Source: Oidiodendron maius Zn (taxonomy: Eukaryota; Ascomycota; Leotiomycetes; Myxotrichaceae). Taken from it: 64,000 nt of DNA. Shown here piece after piece: positions 10,611 to 22,159 of this stretch. The DNA is taken from NCBI GenBank assembly GCA_000827325.1, contig KN832875.1, positions 620,001 to 684,000 on the forward strand, given 5' to 3'. Each line of letters starts with the position of its first letter. The stretch's first letter is position 1. The notes beneath the pieces are model-generated. The model did no database searches. It saw nothing but the letters and a program-made list of their open reading frames with translations, and was not told the origin of the DNA. A program made the translations under genes and the position numbers.

Positions 10611-12223
10611 ATGTCTTCTGTCTTCGATGATTTCGTTCACATTACTGGTCCCTCTGAGCCCGCAGTCTCGGCTGCACTTGCTCCGCCCAACGGGGTCTCG
10701 AACGACTTCCTCCAAACCACCAAGGGCAATCGTTGGTTCACTGAGGGAGTTATTGTCAGTTCCATTCGACAACTCCACCCCAACTACCACCTCACTATAA
10801 CTCAAGCATACAATTGTGACTTACTTGCCTTTGCAAATGCTCATGACGACGCTACTTATCTCACTCATGGAGATCCTAAGGATGGCCTGCTTGAAAGACA
10901 ATTTAACCCACCTGCTAGAAGGTACAATGATGAAACCGGGGGATTCTTTAACATGCGAGTTGTATTCGGATCATATGACTATATATTCAAAGGAAATCGT
11001 TTCCTGGTGTACATTGTCGAGGGTAGCGATGGGCTTGGGAAGACACAATACAACTATATCCTAGTGGAGAACGCGGCCTCCGGATTGGACCAGAAGGCTG
11101 CCCAGCAGCAGTCTGATGAATTGATAGCGGCTGCTAAACAATGGGCTCTCGAATTGCATGATGAAATTTTGGTCTTTGACGGCGGCATGTGGCAGAAGAA
11201 TCCAGAGTTGTGGCAGAACGTACAGAAGTCAAACTGGGCCGACGTTATCTTGGAGAAGAGTAAAAAGAAAGCCATTATTGACGACGTGATTGGATTCTTC
11301 AAGGGCGAGGAGAGATATAAAGAGTTTGGAGTCCCGTGGAAAGTTAGTATAGAATGCTTTTAATCTCTGTGATGCTAACAGTGGAATTAGAGAGGAGTGA
11401 TATTCTATGGTCCTCCTGGCGTAAGTATCCTTTAATCCCAAGACGAGCTATGTTAATTTGAGAACAGAACGGGAAAACAATCAGCACCAAAGCGCTCATG
11501 CATGATGTATCCAAAAGCACTTCGCCGACCATTTCCTCACTGTATGTAAAGAGCTTCAAGAGCTTCATGGGTGCGGAATTTGGAATACGCCAAATATTCC
11601 TCAAGGCCAGACAGATGGCTCCTTGCCTTCTAATCTTCGAAGACATCGACTCCCTCGTCGACATAACAGTGAGAAGCTACTTCCTCAACGAAGTTGACGG
11701 CCTAGAGTCGAATCATGGAATCCTCATGATTGGCAGCACCAATCACCTCGAAAGGCTTGATCCCGGAATCGCCAAGCGCCCGAGTCGATTCGACAGGAAA
11801 TACCTGTTCGAGGACCCTTCTAGGGACGAAAGGATTTTGTATTGCGAGTATTGGAGGAACAAGCTGCGAAACAATAAGAAGATAGACTTTCCAAGCGAGA
11901 TGTCTGTTCGAATTGCTGACATCACAGACGGCTTCAGCTTTGCGTACATGAAGGAGGCTTTCGTAGCAGCATTGCTAGTCATTGTTGCTAGGATGGATGA
12001 GAAAAGGATATTGTTTAAGCATCTGGAGGACCCTCTTAGCGGGAATATTCTGTGGACAGAGATCAAGAAGCAGGTGGAGAACCTGAGAAAAGAAATGGAA
12101 GGGGAGAGCAGTGACTCCAGTGCTAGTACGGGAAGTGGGATGTGGCCAACACTTAGCACTATTCTCGATGAGGAATCACGGCCATTGGAGATACGACGCG
12201 ATCCTAAGCCGCGGTACATGTAG
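10611..12223 (+). CDS. AAA-family ATPase (BCS1-like)
   Basis: Three exons (10611-11342, 11391-11420, 11468-12223), introns of 48 and 47 bases, all junctions in phase 0, giving 505 residues. An N-terminal region of about 240 residues has no recognisable domain. It is followed by an AAA module: Walker A GPPGNGKT (about 252-259), Walker B CLLIFEDIDSL, a sensor-1-like IGSTNHLERLDP and the arginine-bearing RPSRFDRKYLF. The C-terminus is Ser-rich. This resembles the large ascomycete group of BCS1/AAA-like ATPases of unknown role; no mitochondrial presequence or membrane helix is obvious, so a true Bcs1 function is not implied. The 30-base second exon encodes RGVIFYGPPG, so the Walker A motif is split by intron 2. 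The gene sits beside AT-rich DNA, which suggests accessory status. Confidence 0.85.
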
Positions 12224-12366
12224 GTTGATTCTATTATTGCAGTTCCTTCCAAAAATATTCTATGAGATATGGGAGGTATTATTGATTATATATCTTGTAT
12301 GCTAGAGCAGCACAAACGTCGAGCAAAGGGTATCTAAATGCACTGTTCAAACTCTCGGGTGTAACC

Positions 12367-13052
12367 TCACTCGTCGTCAAGTATTCTACTTGCGAGCCTT
12401 CCGAAGAATGGCACCTCGAATCGATCGAGAGTGTCCGCTGGTAAATCTTATTAGCCTTCGAAAAGCCTTCCGCGGTAGAACTTACCATCGCGATACGCCC
12501 GGAACGTTAAATATCCAATTAACATCCAATCTAATATGAACAGCGTCCACGATAGAAACTTTGACCAGGAGAGAATCAGGTGCAAGACGAAGATGCTCGA
12601 GAATACTAGTGCAGACTGCCACGCGTGAAACCTATTATTCTCTATTAGTATCATTTATTATCTACCACTCCAAATCCTCAAACCAACCTCACATAGTCAC
12701 TCTTATGCTCTAAAACCAATAACAGCACTCCTCCCGCCGGCGGCAAGAGCACGTAGGCCAAGCACGCCTCGTAGTCCAACCGAATCGGCAAGCTGGTCTC
12801 GAATTCGCTCAGGCCGCCTCTACCGCTTTCCAGATCGGCTGCGCCGAACCCTTGGATGCCATTACTGCCGAATGCTCGCGCCGATGAGGCGTTGTCCGTC
12901 GAGTCCCAAGGGTTGGAAGAGGGATGAGGCGCGCCTGGAGGGGGTGAGGCGGCAGGGCCAGCTGGAGAGATGGATCGCCTTCCTTCTTGTGGAGGGGGCG
13001 AGAGGGCTCTGTTCGTTTCTGGGGATTGGTCTTGATAGGGTGCGAAATCCAT
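12367..13052 (-). CDS. UPF0132/DUF4870-like small membrane protein
   Basis: Three exons (13052-12688, 12631-12486, 12437-12367; introns 56 and 48 bases) give 193 residues. The N-terminal 90 residues are Pro/Ser/Gly-rich and start MDFAPYQDQSPE. They are followed by LDYEACLAYVLLPPAGG, a typical first segment of this family, then three hydrophobic segments (VLLLVLEH, ALVFSSIFVLHLIL, TLFILDWMLIGYLTF). The C-terminus is AYRDADTLDRFEVPFFGRLA and an acidic end. The last exon is only 71 bases but preserves phase and these conserved-looking residues. The family is small integral membrane proteins of unknown function. It converges with the AAA ATPase, with 143 bases between stop codons. Confidence 0.85.
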
Positions 13053-13563
13053 GGCGGGCAAGGGGTTGTGAGGGTGTTGTTATCGAAGAAACATGATGTT
13101 GTTGCAGAATGTCGATTGCCGAAAGTCAGACGACGTACTGCGGTCATATACTCGGGCCAAAGAGTGAAGTGTGGCTCGTGCTCGGCTTCGCGATAGGCAA
13201 GCTGCTCGCTAATATTCGACATTTCATCCCATATGCAGTAATATTCGCAGTTAACGGTATGGCGGTATGATTTTCAGAAAGCGTGGATTTGAATGGTATA
13301 TATTGCGACTGTTTATCCACAGCAGGCACCGATTTATAGCCCGCAACTACCTACTCACAGACACCAGAACGCTGAAAACTTGCCAAGAATAACTCCATTT
13401 CGAGCCTATGCCCGAGTCATATCCTTCACCAGTCCACCTGCTTCCCATTCATCGTCGACTGTCCTTCTCAATATAGAGCCCCACCATTAAAGAGAGGAGC
13501 CTCTATACATAACCGTTCCCTGCCCAGCTCCAATAATGTCCTTCCGCCGTCATCATCGTTCAT
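13053..13563. other. Intergenic region with upstream ORF
   Basis: This contains the leader of the UPF0132-like gene and the 3' end of VID24. An ATG at 13222 on the minus strand opens a 137-codon frame that overlaps the main start at 13052 in another frame. It could be an upstream ORF if transcription begins that far up. No other feature is seen. Confidence 0.4.
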
Positions 13564-14697
13564 TCATCGAAATTCCCTGGCTGCAAAGCATCCACGATCC
13601 GGAACATGTTTAAGGTCCAGATGTTGAAATCTACTGGGGGAGTTAGACAGACTGAAAGGAAAGAGACGAACAAATCTTACCTCTCGCTCTTTGCGTGAAA
13701 ATAGATCCCGTTTATCGTCCCATGCTTCTGGTTAAAACAAATATAATAGAACCCCTCAAAACTAGCCCCGTTGAGAGTGCGTACGCGGTGGTCTGGGACC
13801 AGGAATTTTTCCTTCCATCGCATGAATATATTATCTCGCTGGGTCCACCCCGGAATCTGGATATTCATCTTTCTCGAGTGTTTCTTGTAGGGGCTGAAGG
13901 CCGAAAACTTGGTCCAGTGCTGGTGATCTACAAGCTCAGTTGAGCCCCAGTCTTTATGCTCTGTTAGGAACGTGTATTTCGAGCCAATAAGCTCCCCTTC
14001 GAAATAAGTGGTGAGGGTAGGATGATCTGGTGTCAAACCTATATTCAACGAAATCATCCATCAGTATACAACTGCAAAAGATTTCTCTACCAGAGTGCAT
14101 TACCTTGGATTCGTAGGTAGCCGCAGAGGAACGATTCTCGCATATCAACATGCTTGATTTCAACCTGAACTTCGTAGACTTGACGTTCTGATTGTTGGGT
14201 CCCATGGAACCTGCTGCCAGCGCGAAAAAAAGGTGATGTAGGCGATGGTATCAGCTAGACACTTGATCAGTATATGGAGTCTCCAGATATACCGCATGGG
14301 AATTGCATAATCGCATACGTACTCGAACGTTGGAAAAGTCATAACTCAGCGATGGCGAGCCAGGATCCGTGCTATGCAATGCAGACAACTCGCGCTCATC
14401 GTGCTTCTCGCCATCTGCACTTATAGGAGACGGTATGTCAGGAGCGGCAGCCTCGTCCTCCGTATCCATCTGCTTCATGCTGCGCATGCTGTGTCTCTCC
14501 GCCGGGCCGGCAACTTGTGAGTCCTGTGGAGATGGTGTTGGCTGCTGCTGGGCCTCAGAAGCCCCAGGAATCAATTCGCCGCCAGCATCATCCATCTCTA
14601 CGCTCCTCCAGTCCAGTCTCTCATCAACGGGCGGGCATGAGTTCTGCGCCGACTGGTCTGGTGCGCTCGTACTGTCATTAATCGAAGGCGTGGGCAT
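13564..14697 (-). CDS. VID24: GID ubiquitin ligase substrate receptor Gid4/Vid24
   Basis: Four exons (14697-14323, 14254-14104, 14038-13681, 13630-13564; introns 68, 65 and 50 bases) give 316 residues. The first 130 residues are low-complexity. The beta-barrel domain follows: AGSRFHGTQQSERQVYEVQ, then SFLCGYLRIQGLTPDHPTL, YFEGELIG, EHKDWGSTELVDHQHW, RDNIFMRWKEKFLVPD and FEGFYYICF, ending in CFAAREFR. These are hallmark Gid4 blocks. The protein recognises Pro/N-degrons on gluconeogenic enzymes such as fructose-1,6-bisphosphatase and recruits them to the GID E3 complex on glucose refeeding (known from yeast). The start MPTPSIND is the first ATG of the frame. A longer non-ATG extension is open upstream but was not chosen. 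Confidence 0.95.
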
Positions 14698-15311
14698 TTG
14701 GTTGCGCCCGCGCCCGCGCCGGCCAGGCTGGACAGACTGGAGATGAGTATAATGATACAAGGGAGAAGGAAATCACAGAAGAGTCGACTAGTAGATGAAC
14801 ATGACTCCGCTACACGGAACGGATACCAAGTGACGGGCGCATCCTGCGATGCTTGAAGGCTTCGACTAATCGGCCACAGGGAGGCGAAGAAACTCGCCTG
14901 AGCCGTGCGAACTCCACGCCCCCTGTCGCGTGGCCAAAAAGGGACTTCTGGCTATATATTATTGATTCCTTTCACCGACATCAGATCAATAAACGTCTAG
15001 CGAGATATATAATTCTGTAGAGCATTTCGAGGAGGAGGAGGAGGATAATGTTTCTCTAGTTGCAGACCCCGCTGCACGCACGAACCAATTGTGTCATAAT
15101 GTGGCTGATCCAACACATTTGATGCCAGTCTCACTCATAAATGGAACAGAGAGAATTGCACGCATAGGCTTAATAGAAGAGCAGCATAACGGTACACACT
15201 CCGTTTAACAAGAGCTGTAGTCCCGGACTCTATGGTATTCCTTTTCCTTCTTTAGATAGAGCATATTACGCCAAACACCGTGGTTCCCGCCTTCGCGTCC
15301 TCTGAATGCGC
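14698..15311. other. Intergenic region, tandem minus-strand genes
   Basis: This holds the VID24 leader and promoter and the 3' end of mago nashi. A short GGA run lies near 15031-15046. Nothing else is recognisable. Confidence 0.5.
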
Positions 15312-16059
15312 TCAGATGGGCTTGATCTTGAAGTGAAGTGCTATTAGTGAAAAGACCAATGCCTTCAGATCTTGTACAAGGTAGTAGAAGACTCGAAGTC
15401 CTTCTGGGTCTGCTGACTCGGTGACATCAACTAGCGAGCCAATCTTCGCAGTCTGGAAGATGAATCAATTAGTATACCGGTATACTTTGGAGATAGGTAC
15501 TATCCTACCTCAAAAGATATATGTTCACTGCCTAGGCGAATCTCGAGCTCTTGACGCCCATCCTTATTCTTCTGGGGCCATTTGCTATCATCTTCTCTGT
15601 CTGCCTATCAGCAACCAACTCGATTTTGACCACCCGATTAATGTCGTCGCCTGAAATGGACATACTTCATGATTTCACTTGTCTTAATGATACGTTTGAT
15701 TTCGTCAATCAACAGGGAGCTGACGCACACTGCCAAATCACTGTCAACGGAAGTTAAAATCTTATTTCGAGTCGCACTCACTCTCTTTGCGAATCAGAGA
15801 GTCATTTCGATAATTGGAGTTGTTTGCATAGCGTGCAGAAGCACTTCTGCCATCACCTAGGACGCGAAAGTCGAATTCTGCAGTCTCTGTTAGAGATTGT
15901 AGCTAAATAAAGGAGCAGATAACTGTAGATTCGTACCAAGAAACTCGTGCCCGTGTCGACCCTGATGTCCAGAGCTACGAATAAGTCAGCAGAGCACAAG
16001 AACAAGGACTGAATAACGCACTAGTAGCGGATGTAAAAGGGCTCATTGGAGGCAGCCAT
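15312..16059 (-). CDS. mago: Exon junction complex protein Mago nashi
   Basis: Six exons (16059-16022, 15974-15937, 15877-15782, 15729-15666, 15596-15509, 15452-15312; introns 47, 59, 52, 69, 56 bases) give 154 residues, close to the usual 145-150. The product starts [19 protein letters not shown], continues [47 protein letters not shown] and [20 protein letters not shown], and ends ALHFKIKPI. This is unmistakable Mago. With Y14 it forms the heterodimer of the exon junction complex, marking spliced mRNAs in the nucleus. At the fourth intron the acceptor region contains three AGs, and only the third keeps the frame. All exons are short, so no long open frame marks this gene. It is head to head with SEC26. 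Confidence 0.96.
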
Positions 16060-16440
16060 TTTGTTGGCATGAACCGTTTTGTCGCTGAAGAGAGAGGCTG
16101 AAGCTCCTGCATCACGATTTTGCAAGTACAACGGTGGGTTGGTGTTTGGTGGGGGGTTATGTGCCACAAATACAAGGCACAAACGCTAGGCAAAGGGACA
16201 CGCTGGGCCATCACCAACTACATCTCCTACAATTCTGAAATTTGAGTATGCGCTGAACGCTGTCCTGCGTTTTCCTCATTGCGTGAAGGAAGGAGTCAAA
16301 ATTCACACACGATATTCCCCTCAGCCTCTTCTTTAACCCATCCTCTCCCTGATAACGAAGAAACGCACAGCGCACATTGCAATATCCCCGACTTCCTTCA
16401 ATCCTAACGAGCTGTTGGGCCTCCACCTATTCCAGCCAGA
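16060..16440. promoter_or_regulatory. Bidirectional promoter region, mago / SEC26
   Basis: These 381 bases separate the divergent start codons of two conserved housekeeping genes. Both promoters and leaders must lie here. No individual site is claimed. Confidence 0.5.
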
Positions 16441-19400
16441 ATGGCTAGTTTCCTAGAACACTCTTACAGTCTGGTGCACCAGGACAATGCCGCTGATGTA
16501 CCTACTATGTCCGAGCTGCGGACGCAGCTGGAGAAAGGCTCCGATGAGAGCAAGGTGGAAACAATGAAGCGCATTCTCACTGTTATGCTTAATGGAGACC
16601 CAATTCCACAGCTGCTCATGCACATCATTCGATTTGTTATGCCCTCAAAGCACAAGGCTTTAAAGAAGCTGTTATATTTTTACTACGAAATATGCCCGAA
16701 ATTGGACGCTAGCGGGAAGCTGAAGCAGGAGATGATTCTCGTGTGGTATGAATTACAGAATCAAACCTTGCATCCAAAGCTCTAACTTATTCGTAGCAAC
16801 GGCATCCGAAATGATCTCCAACACCCTAATGAGTACATTCGCGGAAATACACTGCGATTCTTATGCAAGCTCCGTGAACCCGAACTCATCGAGCCCCTCC
16901 TTTCCACCACCCGTGCGTGCCTCGAACATCGGCATGCATACGTCCGCAAAAACGCCGTCTTTGCAGTTGCCTCTATCTACCAGCACTCCGAAAGCTTGAT
17001 CCCCGATGCTCCTGAACTGATAGCGACATTCCTGGAAGGAGAGAGTGATCACACATGTAAGCGGAACGCATTCTCGGCCTTGGCGAGCATCAGCCACGAC
17101 AAAGCCCTGGCATATCTTAGCACTGTATTTGACGGTATCCCCAATGCGGACGAACTCTTGCAATTAGTTGAGTTGGAATTCATCCGGAAAGATGCCGTTC
17201 AGAATTCGCAGAATAAGGTACGGGATGCCTTTACCCATTGATAAAAGTTCATTCTAATTGTCTAGGCCCGTTACCTGCGACTCATCTTTGATCTCCTGGA
17301 GGCTGGGGCGAGCACTGTAGTGTATGAAGCTGCGTCGTCCTTGACCGCCCTGACCAGCAACCCTGTCGCAGTCAAAGCTGCGGCTTCGAAGTTCATAGAA
17401 CTCAGCATCAAGGAAGCGGATAACAATGTCAAGCTCATTGTTCTTGATCGAGTTGACCAGTTGAGAAAGAAGAATGAGGGTATCTTGGACGATTTGACCA
17501 TGGAGATCCTCCGGGTGCTGTCAAGCCCAGATATTGACGTCCGAAGAAAAGCTCTAGAGATTGCACTGGAGATGGTCTCGAGCAAGAATGTTGAAGAGGT
17601 TGTGCTACTCCTGAAAAAGGAGTTATCGAAAACAGTTGACCAAGAATATGAGAAGAACAACGAGTATCGACAACTGTTGATCCACTCGATACACCAGTGC
17701 GCGATCAAGTTCTCAGAAGTGGCCGCCAGTGTTGTTGGCCTTTTAATGGATTTTATCGCCGACTTTAACAATACTTCTGCAGTTGATGTCATCTCGTTCG
17801 TGAAGGAGGTTGTAGAGAAGTTCCCGAACCTTCGTCCAACTATTGTTGAGCGACTTGTTTCCACTTTGAGCGAGGTTCGCGCTGGCAAGGTGTACCGAGG
17901 AGCCCTTTGGATCGTAGGAGAATATTCCTTGGAGGCTAGCGACATTCGAGATGCATGGAAACGTATTCGAGCTAGCTTGGGTGAAATTCCTATCCTAGCT
18001 TCTGAGCAGCGACTTCTCGACGAAGCTACCGAGGGAATAGAACCTCCAAAGGAGTCCGAGCAAGTTAATGGACACTCAAAGGCCGCACCCAGTGGCTCCC
18101 GTAGGGTCCTCGCCGATGGGACGTACGCAACGGAAAGCGCTCTTACAAGTCAATCAGCTGCAGCTGCAAAGTTAGAAGCTGTCAAAGCTGCCCAGAAACC
18201 CCCTCTTCGTCAACTTATTCTCGATGGCGACTACTACCTAGCTACCGTTCTCTCATCCACCCTCACGAAGCTTGTTATGCGTCATTCCGAAATATCTCCT
18301 GACAAGGCGCGCACAAACGCCTTACGTGCGGAAGCCATGCTGATAATGATCTCCATTATCCGTGTTGGCCAATCGCAATTTGTCAAAGCACCTATAGATG
18401 AAGATTCTGTGGACAGAATAATGACATGTGTCAGATCCCTCGCGGAATTTGCCCAGAGCAAGGACTTGGAGACTGTCTTCTTGGACGATACGCGCAAGGC
18501 TTTCCGTGCCATGGTTCAAGTAGAAGAGAAGAAGCGGGCTGCGAAGGAAGCAGTAGAGAAAGCGAAGACTGCAGTCCAGGTTGATGATGTCGTATTAATT
18601 CGTCAACTTGCGAAAAGGAATGCTGGTGACGGCGCCGATGAGATTGAGCTTGATCTTGAGAGAGCTACGGGTGGTGACTCGACAGTGGAAGATCTTACGT
18701 CGAAACTAAGCAGAGTCGTTCAACTCACTGGCTTCTCGGACCCCGTTTACGCAGAGGCTTACGTGCAAGTACATCAATTCGACATAGTACTCGACGTCCT
18801 CCTTGTCAATCAGACTACAGAGACACTGCAGAATCTCTCCGTGGAATTTGCAACTCTTGGCGATCTCAAGGTTGTCGAGCGACCAACTACACAAAACCTC
18901 GGTCCCCATGATTTTTTGAATGTCCAATCTACTATCAAGGTCTCATCGACTGATACAGGCGTTATTTTTGGGAATGTTGTCTACGATGGCGCCAGTTCTA
19001 CGGAGAATAATGTGGTCATCTTGAACGATGTTCATGTCGATATCATGGACTACATCCAGCCAGCAGTCTGCACTGAGACGCAGTTCCGCACAATGTGGAC
19101 CGAGTTTGAGTGGGAGAATAAAGTTAACATTAACTCAAAGGCCAAGTCGCTACGAGAATTCCTGACACAGCTGATGGCTTGTACAAACATGAGCTGCCTG
19201 ACGCCAGAAGCGTCGCTGAAAGGCGACTGCCAATTTTTGAGTGCCAACTTATACGCACGGAGCGTTTTTGGTAAGCTACTAAGACATTCCAGTCTCTGCT
19301 CTTGTTAACTGGTTGCAGGTGAGGATGCGCTTGCGAATTTGAGCATCGAAAAGGAGGGAGAGGATGGACCCGTAACAGGCTTTGTGCGCATCCGCAGCAG

Positions 19401-19467
19401 ATCCCAAGGTCTGGCACTCAGCCTAGGATCATTGAAAGGGTTGAACAAAGTTGGAGAGGCTGCCTGA
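16441..19467 (+). CDS. SEC26: Coatomer (COPI) beta subunit
   Basis: Four exons (16441-16745, 16797-17217, 17266-19270, 19319-19467; introns 51, 48 and 48 bases) give 959 residues, the family length. The N-terminal adaptin-like alpha-solenoid begins with SLVHQDN and includes [17 protein letters not shown] and [17 protein letters not shown] charged linker follows (about 490-510). The C-terminal appendage domains carry [20 protein letters not shown] and end in the platform region with [18 protein letters not shown]. Beta-COP is part of the coat that returns vesicles from Golgi to ER, pairing with delta-COP in the F-subcomplex. It is essential in yeast. No irregularity was seen. Confidence 0.97.
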
Positions 19468-20215
19468 TGGTCGAAGGGTCGACCGTGATCATCAGCGGAA
19501 TTGCTCGCTGGGCACAATCGCATTCCGCGGGTTCTGTAGCTTCATATCCGCATGAGTATATGGAAAATTTAGAGCGCTCTTGATGACTTGGGAGGTGGTT
19601 ACTTGGGGGCGTCGACACACTGCGAAAGCCAATCCGAGCTTTCCCGCGAATCATAATGAAGGGCTCAGAAAAGCAAAAAGAGATCTAGATTTACGAGGTC
19701 CATGCTAGAAAATACTGTTGATATCAACCCTGGCCCCGTCATTGCCGTCTTACCATGACCCCCGCTCGTATCTCCATGAAGCGAAATAACACTTGGGCGT
19801 GGAGAATTGCCAGGACGCGGCCTAACCGAATCCGCGTGCTTTACCCCTTAATCGTGCTGCACTGTGGAAGAGGCACGCGGATGGGCGTCTGAAGGCGGCA
19901 GTAATGAGATCCAACTTTATCTATGAGTTAGGCAGTTGGTCGTGGTGATACAGCAGCATGCTAGTGTGCAGCCCGGAGAAGAGCCGGCCGCGCGAATGAT
20001 GCCTTAACAGTACAGTACGTACTGTAACCGTGGAGCTCCACAACCTCGGCATCAAGGGTCTGGCTCTGGACACAGGACCCCAGGGACTGTACCTCGTAAG
20101 CATATTGCCCGGAGCCGAATCTCACGCTTCTTGTAGCACAACTTGAGCCGTAACACATCACTTCCCCCTCTGCTTTGCTAGAAACCATGCTCGGGCTATC
20201 ATCGCGCTCAGAGAC
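19468..20215. other. Intergenic region with a 16-base palindrome
   Basis: This is the 3' end of SEC26 and the promoter of the sphingoid kinase gene. A perfect palindrome TACAGTACGTACTGTA lies at 20011-20026. No coding exon is recognised. Confidence 0.5.
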
Positions 20216-21918
20216 ATGACTACACCAGCTCCGGCTACTGGCAATCCCTTTGCCGACCCTGTAACATCGATGGAAAGCCCAGACAGGACAGGCCTCAACC
20301 ATTCGAGCCTGTCGATTGGGAAGAATGCCTCTCTAACTTTGGCCACGGACTCTCTGGTCGTGCTTGGTGGGTTGTGTACGCAAGATACCATGCAAGGCTG
20401 CTAATAAAACCAGACGAGGCATTTGCAAAGAAGAGCGCCAGCAACTGCTGCGGTCTTTGGGTGACAGGTGCGCTTTTGTGAACCTCATTCCGTCCGCTCC
20501 GAGCTGACATGGTCCCCTCTAGGCACAGCACATACACGCGCCATCCCATTCTACAACATCTTATGGGCCGAGCTCCTGGGGAGTGAGCTGCTCATCCAAT
20601 ATGCGGCTCAGAAATCGAAAACGAAGGTCAGGGCAGCGAGCCTCAAATACCCCGTGGAATCTTCCTTGCCAGACGAGGTAAACAAATTCATAAACAAACT
20701 GCTGGACCGAGCCTATGGGCAGTCGCAGCGGAAGAAGCGGATGAAAGTGCTAGTCAACCCGCACAGCGGCCCGGGAGGTGCTGAGAAATTGTACCTTCGA
20801 GACGTGGAACCACTCCTGAAAGCGGCTCGCTGCAACGTTGACATGGCAAAGACAAGGTACCAGGGGGAGGCCATTGAGATAGCAGAGAATATGGACATTG
20901 AAGCCTTCGATGTGGTTGCCGCGTGCTCTGGTGACGGGTTGCCGTACGAAGTCTTCAATGGCCTGGGGAAGAGACCAGATGCCAAGAAAGCCCTATCCAA
21001 GATCGCAGTGGTCAATATCCCAGGGGGGAGCGGAAACGCTATGAGTTGGAACTTGAACGGGACGGACAGCGCGAGTCTGGCCACGCTGGCCATCATCAAG
21101 GGCATCCCAACGCCTTTGGACCTGGTATCAGTCACTCAAGGCAATACTCGGACACTCAGTTTCCTGTCGCAGTCCCTTGGCATTGTCGCGGAATCTGATC
21201 TGGGCACGGAGAACATGCGCTGGATGGGCGGGGCGAGATTCACGGTAGGCTTCCTGGCCCGACTTGCCAAGAAGACCGTCTATCCCTGCGATATTGCGGT
21301 AAAAGTTGTTATAGAAGATAAGGCGTCGATCAAGGAACATTATCGAAAGGAGAGAGCCAGCCACGAACCAGCTAGCGAACGTCGAGGCTACAAGAATCTC
21401 ATCGACGACGATGCATCGACTAGCAGCGGAACTGGTGACGGCTTGCCACCCCTTAGATATGGGACGGTTAACGACAAACTTCCGGAAGGGTGGGAGCTAG
21501 TTCCTTATGATAAGCTGGGAAATTTCTACTGTGGAAATGTAAGGGGTCATTACCCTCCTGATATGCTATTATACTAACTTGCAAGATGGCGTTCATGGCT
21601 GCAGACACCAACCTCTTCCAGGCCGCCTGTCCCAATGATGGCTACATGGACCTTGTCTGCATCAACGGAGATATCGGTCGCCTCAAGACTCTCAAAATGA
21701 TGCTCGATATTGAAAATGGTGGGATCTTCGATGACGCTTTGGTCTCGTACCGCAAAATTCGTGGATACCGCATCATACCCAAACACCAAAAAGACGGGTA
21801 CATCAGCATTGACGGGGAGCGCATCCCCTTCCAGCCCTTCCAGGCAGAGGTGCACCGCGGCTTGGGCACTGTGCTCTCTAAGTCTGGTCACATGTATGAG
21901 GCCCCTTGGTCTGTGTGA
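20216..21918 (+). CDS. LCB4: Sphingoid long-chain base kinase
   Basis: Four exons (20216-20366, 20414-20467, 20523-21538, 21586-21918; introns 47, 55 and 47 bases) give 517 residues. A short N-terminal region is followed by IPFYNILWAEL, then the diacylglycerol-kinase-type catalytic domain: NPHSGPGGAEKL, the SGDG nucleotide loop in AACSGDGLPYEVFNGLGKR, and the C3 motif IPGGSGNAMSWN. The C-terminal part (FYCGN, then MAFMAADTNLFQAACPNDGYMDL and DGERIPFQPFQAEVH) is characteristic of sphingosine kinases. It phosphorylates dihydrosphingosine and phytosphingosine at membranes, feeding sphingolipid breakdown and signalling. The start was chosen because the first two exons join in phase and supply the pre-catalytic Cys-rich SNCCG region. 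A start further upstream is possible but unsupported. Confidence 0.92.
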
Positions 21919-22159
21919 TATTTGATTGTTTATCCAGAGCGTGTGTGTTTCTTCTGCTGCGGAAAAGACTAGATAGGTTTCTTATCTCAGCCATCATCTG
22001 TGATACCCAAGTGGATCTCCTTGTATACTTTAATACATCCTGCAATTTTAATTTTGTATTTCCAGCAAATGGAGCATCCTAGAACCTAAACGCCATGCCT
22101 GCATGCCATGATCTTCGCAATGTGAACATCCTTAAATCACAAGATACCTCGCCAGTACC

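Noticed and set aside
10611-12223. Calling the AAA ATPase a true mitochondrial Bcs1
   Set aside because: It has no presequence, no N-terminal membrane helix and no recognisable BCS1-specific domain before the AAA module, so only the AAA family is supported.
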